DNA of 64,000 nt from Protonemura montana (Eukaryota; Arthropoda; Insecta; Plecoptera; Nemouridae). Both the position numbers and the translations under genes were made by a program. Numbering within the stretch: the stretch's first letter is position 1; every line of letters starts with the position of its first letter. The stretch spans positions 15,241,021 through 15,305,020 of the forward strand of contig OX387602.1 of the NCBI GenBank assembly GCA_947568835.1, in the 5' to 3' direction. Below, in pieces: positions 60,901-64,000 of the stretch. The notes under the pieces are model-generated. The model worked only from the letters and a program-made list of their open reading frames with translations, did not search any database and was not told the origin of the DNA.

Positions 60901-62416
60901 TATATCCTGGGTGCTGTACTGATTATGTACTGTAAGTGTACTTGTACTAGGTTATAAATCGATGGTAACTAACTGCAAAATGTGTTTTGTTTTCCAATTT
61001 TAGCGTGCCAAATCCCTTAAAGTGAAGAAAGAGGAAGGCAACGAAGCATTCAAGGCCGGTCGGCTGACTGAGGCGTATAGTCTGTACACCGAGGCGATGA
61101 CCATCGACCCTACCAATAATCGAACCAACGCCAAGTTGTACTTCAACCGAGCAACCGTATCATCACGTCTTGGCAGGCTCAACGAATCGATTGCAGACTG
61201 CACCTCGGCCTTGGCCCTTGACGAGACCTACCTCAAAGCATTGCTGCGACGTGCCAAGTGTTACATGGACTCCGGGGACTTCGAGGAGGCAGTTCGAGAT
61301 TATGAAAAGGCAGTCAAGATGGACAGGGACAGGGGTAATGATCTGCTTCTATTTCTGTTTGTTTCATGCATTTTATTACAACGCAAACACTTTCTCAAAT
61401 TTCACATTTTTGTTTAACTTGTGCTACACAGTACTCTTTAACTTTTTGCGAAGGGCCCTCGACCCCAAAATCTGTTGTTAGTGACTATTCTTTTTGAGGA
61501 TTCTTAATCAGGATTTAGACTTCAAGCCCCTCTGCTAAAAGCCTATTCACGCCTTTTCAGAGAGCAAACGGCTGCTAGCCGAAGCCAAACTGGCTCTGAA
61601 GAAGTCAAAACGTAAGGACTACTACAAAATACTGGGTGTTGAAAAGAATGCCTCCTCCGACGATGTTAAGAAGGCTTATAGGAAGAGGGCGCTCGTCTTC
61701 CATCCTGGTGAGTGCTCTGACTAAAATAATGAACAAGCTCAGTATACCTTTTGGAAATTAATTGTGCAATGACAAATAGTGATACTATAAGAGTCTTTTG
61801 TTATGTCTGGGTCAAGAACTTAACTTAAGTTAACACATCAGAATTTAAGTTTGTATATGGCACTAAAGGTGTCTCCAGACCCTGGGGTTATCAAAACTTT
61901 AACCCCAAAATTATGAGGGTATTTTTTAAGTCTGCTTTGTGTGTCTGGACCCTGAAGTGTTTGCACATCAATTTCACACAATGAAGGAGTCTCTGGAATT
62001 CCTGATTAGCCTGTATATTCGGGGAATCCTTCAATTATTACAGACCTCTGCTCTGTAAAGATGCATCATTCATTGCAAATGAAAAATTTTGTTTGAAAAT
62101 AGAAAATCTTTATTGACTATTCAATTTCTCTTTAGATCGACATGCCGATGCAACAGATACTGAGAAAAAGGAGCAAGAGCGCAAGTTCAAGGAAGTTGGA
62201 GAAGCTTATGGTATTCTCTCTGATCCGAAGAAGAGAGCTCGTTATGACAATGGTCAAGATCTTGAAGACATGGAGGGCATGAACTGCCACATGGACCCCA
62301 GCACTGTGTTCTCCAACTTCTTTGGCGAACAAGGCGGCGGGCAAAGCTTCAGTTTTAATGGGGCTGGTGGCCAGGGCGGCGGATTCCCTGGCGGCTTTGC
62401 TTTCCAGTTTGGTTAG
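57929..62416 (+). CDS. Dnajc7: DNAJC7 / TPR2 co-chaperone
   Basis: Eight exons join in frame: 57929-58005, 58822-58910, 59471-59595, 59676-59980, 60398-60551, 61004-61334, 61561-61707 and 62136-62416, giving 502 residues (human DNAJC7 has 494). Tetratricopeptide repeats fill about residues 26-355, and a C-terminal J domain spans about 380-450 with the HPD motif at 408-410, its Asp codon split by the last intron. The tail is Gly/Phe-rich and ends Phe-Gln-Phe-Gly, as in orthologs. DNAJC7 binds Hsp70 and Hsp90 through its TPRs, stimulates Hsp70 ATPase through the J domain and passes clients between the two. The intron after 59595 uses a GC donor (AAG|GCAAGT) instead of GT. An optional exon at 58554-58655 is listed separately. 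Confidence 0.96.
58554..58655 (+). CDS. Dnajc7: Alternative exon of DNAJC7 (cassette or alternative first exon)
   Basis: The segment is bounded by an acceptor-like AATTTAG and a good donor (TTC|GTAAGT). It is exactly 102 bp, and its entry and exit phases both match the surrounding intron, so it can be included between the first and second coding exons and add 34 residues without a frameshift. It also opens with its own ATG at 58555, so it could instead be the first coding exon of a second promoter, giving a 510-residue protein that starts with a basic Arg-rich segment. The acceptor's pyrimidine tract is poor, which favours the alternative-first-exon reading. Confidence 0.5.
59299..59363. repeat. 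17-bp inverted repeat with 31-bp loop
   Basis: Perfect 17-bp arms at 59299-59315 and 59347-59363 inside the second intron of DNAJC7, about 110 bp before the next exon. They would form a stem-loop in the transcript. No transposon family was recognised. Confidence 0.85.
60604..60661. repeat. Short imperfect tandem repeat
   Basis: Three imperfect copies of a unit of about 18-22 bp beginning GCATAC(AG)CAAAG in the intron after the fifth DNAJC7 exon. Confidence 0.6.
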
Positions 62417-63831
62417 ATATTCGTCTCTTGCGCATTCCGTCATTGTGTTTGGTTGTGTTGTCGATCTTCCCTACTAGTATGAACTGTTTGATTTCGTACT
62501 CAGTGAATGGCGCATACTACTTACTCTATTGACCACTACTAAAGCTCCCAATTCTTCGTAGTATGTTACAATTCACTTGCTAGGGTGTCATATTTTCTGA
62601 TCTTGCCTGCATGTTATGACACATGGGGAGTGTAAGACCCAGTGTTTAGTCTGGAGTTACATGCACTTGTTCAAAGAGTAGGTTGCTAAACGTTTTATCT
62701 AGTTGCTTTGTACATATATTAAAATGATGAGACTTTAAAATTTCTAATGTGTGGATACATTGCTAAGCAAAATGATGTTTACTTCCTGGTTTCTGAATTT
62801 AGTTTTTTGTAGTAAGTTACAGTTCTGGAAATGAACCTTTATATTTGTATTGAGATAAACGTTTCTTGACATGATTCTAAAATCTGCTATTTTCAGAATA
62901 CAAGATGATTTGTATATATTTACTGATACTTAAATTAATTTTCTGGTTTTTGTTACTTTGAATTTTGATAGCTTGATTTTAACATCCAATTCACCATAAC
63001 CACATTTTCACTTAAGGAATGTGGAGAACAGGTATGCAGAATTATAGAAGAATGAGGGGTTTATGATGTTTCCATTTATTAACAGTGAATAGTTGATTCT
63101 ATTAATATTTCACCTTGGTAAATAAATCTTTCTGATCTTCACAACTGCATATCAATGACTAGCCTTACCTGGAATAAAATAAAAACATTTCCTAGAAAGT
63201 GAATTCTTCATCACATTGGTTTGCAGCCACAACAACGTACTGGGTGTTCCAAAACCTACTGTCGTAGCAAACTGAAAGTCGGGACAGGCTTTAAACAGTG
63301 AATCTGGCAGCTTTTAGGGCACAACTATTGACAAGGTAGTGGAGATACCTAATGCAGGGTTGGTATGATACTACCTTGCTGGCCAAGCAACATCTACATT
63401 TCTCATACTCTGTAACTTCCAACCTAATTGACAGAATCCCTTAAGTTGCCAATTTTTTCACCACTCATCGTCAGCAGCTTAATTAGAATTATATGGTCAA
63501 CATCATCACAGAGCTAAAACAACAAGGAATAAGGGCAATTTGAAATTATTATTCACTAGAGTTCACAAATTATCTTTTTTAATATTTGGTGAAATTATTA
63601 TGCAGCATCAATTTTTGTTCACTCATGTCATTGGGGAACATGCTTGATCAAACCAAGCCTAGGAAAGAAGCTTGCTTACCTACTTAGCGCAGCACTTTGG
63701 AGGTGACCGAGATCTATCATTGTCCACCTTGGACGGTATGTTCTCGAACCTAGAGTGAACAAGCAGCAGTTTTGGCAAAACATTTTTTCATAAAACATCT
63801 CGTTTGAAAAGTGATATAGTACATGAATAAT
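62417..63831 (+). other. 3' UTR of DNAJC7 and convergent intergenic DNA
   Basis: AT-rich sequence between the DNAJC7 stop codon and the stop codon of the minus-strand partial gene. Plus-strand AATAAA hexamers at 63121 and about 63174 could end the DNAJC7 transcript. No coding frame is supported. Confidence 0.5.
63121..63126 (+). terminator. Candidate poly(A) signal for DNAJC7
   Basis: AATAAA about 700 bp after the stop codon, followed by T-rich DNA; a second hexamer lies about 50 bp further on. Confidence 0.4.
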
Positions 63832-64000
63832 TTACTTCTTCATCTTGAATAATTTGGCTGTACTCAGTGGCTCATTATTCGCAGCTAACTTCTGTTTCTT
63901 TAACCGTAATCCACGCTTAACGTTTTTGCGCAGGAAATTGGCCTTTTCTTTGGCAGGATATGCTCTTCGTTCATAGATCTTTTTTTCCTCTTCATACATT
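63832..64000 (-). CDS. C-terminal end of an unidentified basic protein (partial)
   Basis: An open minus-strand frame runs from the window edge to a TAA at 63834-63832. The 55 visible residues are strongly basic (about one third Lys or Arg), with the segments YERRAYPAKEKANFL and KRGLRLKKQKLAANNEPLS and a Lys-rich end. The composition suggests a nucleolar, ribosome-biogenesis or other RNA-binding protein, but I do not recognise the family. The ATG at 63999 is in frame, but most of the gene probably lies beyond the window. It converges on DNAJC7. Confidence 0.55.
   Translation of the reverse strand, partial: MYEEEKKIYERRAYPAKEKANFLRKNVKRGLRLKKQKLAANNEPLSTAKLFKMKK

Overview
The window is nuclear DNA from an animal, most likely an arthropod. 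All supported genes are split by GT-AG introns of about 70 bp to 5 kb, and the protein matches I recognise from memory sit closest to insect and other arthropod versions (a roughest/kirre-type adhesion protein, Rab5, cyclin Y, CWC22/nucampholin, DNAJC7/Tpr2). I see no prokaryotic-style operons, rRNA, tRNA or CRISPR. No database search was possible, so the species is not named.

Layout from left to right: (1) 1-18.2 kb, plus strand, an eight-exon roughest/kirre immunoglobulin-superfamily gene with long CpG-rich introns; (2) 20.9-22.8 kb, minus strand, a four-exon retinol-dehydrogenase-like short-chain dehydrogenase; (3) 23.4-24.6 kb, plus, a CFAP119 (CCDC189)-like ciliary central-apparatus protein; (4) 24.9-43.3 kb, minus, a 27-exon gene for a coiled-coil protein of about 2,011 residues that I cannot assign to a known family, with an alternative 3.5-kb terminal exon encoding a very different 1,349-residue form; (5) 43.8-46.7 kb, plus, the splicing factor CWC22; (6) 46.9-47.6 kb, a decayed LINE 3' end; (7) 49.0-50.3 kb, plus, Rab5 with a 5'-UTR intron and a long AT-rich 3' region; (8) 52.2-55.7 kb, no gene seen; (9) 55.7-57.2 kb, minus, cyclin Y; (10) 57.9-62.4 kb, plus, DNAJC7 with an optional or alternative-first exon; (11) 63.8-64.0 kb, minus, the C-terminal end of an unidentified basic protein.

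Genes are packed almost entirely as alternating divergent and convergent pairs. Three short head-to-head gaps (611, 494 and 697 bp between start codons) are candidate bidirectional promoters, and the convergent pairs have adjacent or overlapping 3' UTRs. The genes do not form one pathway. Most are housekeeping genes (splicing, endosome fusion, chaperoning, CDK activation) beside a developmental adhesion gene and two genes that may be ciliary or structural.

The most novel content is gene (4). Its coiled coil carries at least ten Cys-x-Cys pairs, four of them spaced exactly 33 residues apart. The same kind of Cys-x-Cys pairs recur in the Ser/Asn/Pro-rich product of its alternative terminal exon. 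All exon joins given here come from reading frame, splice-site sequence and family resemblance; none has been checked against transcripts.
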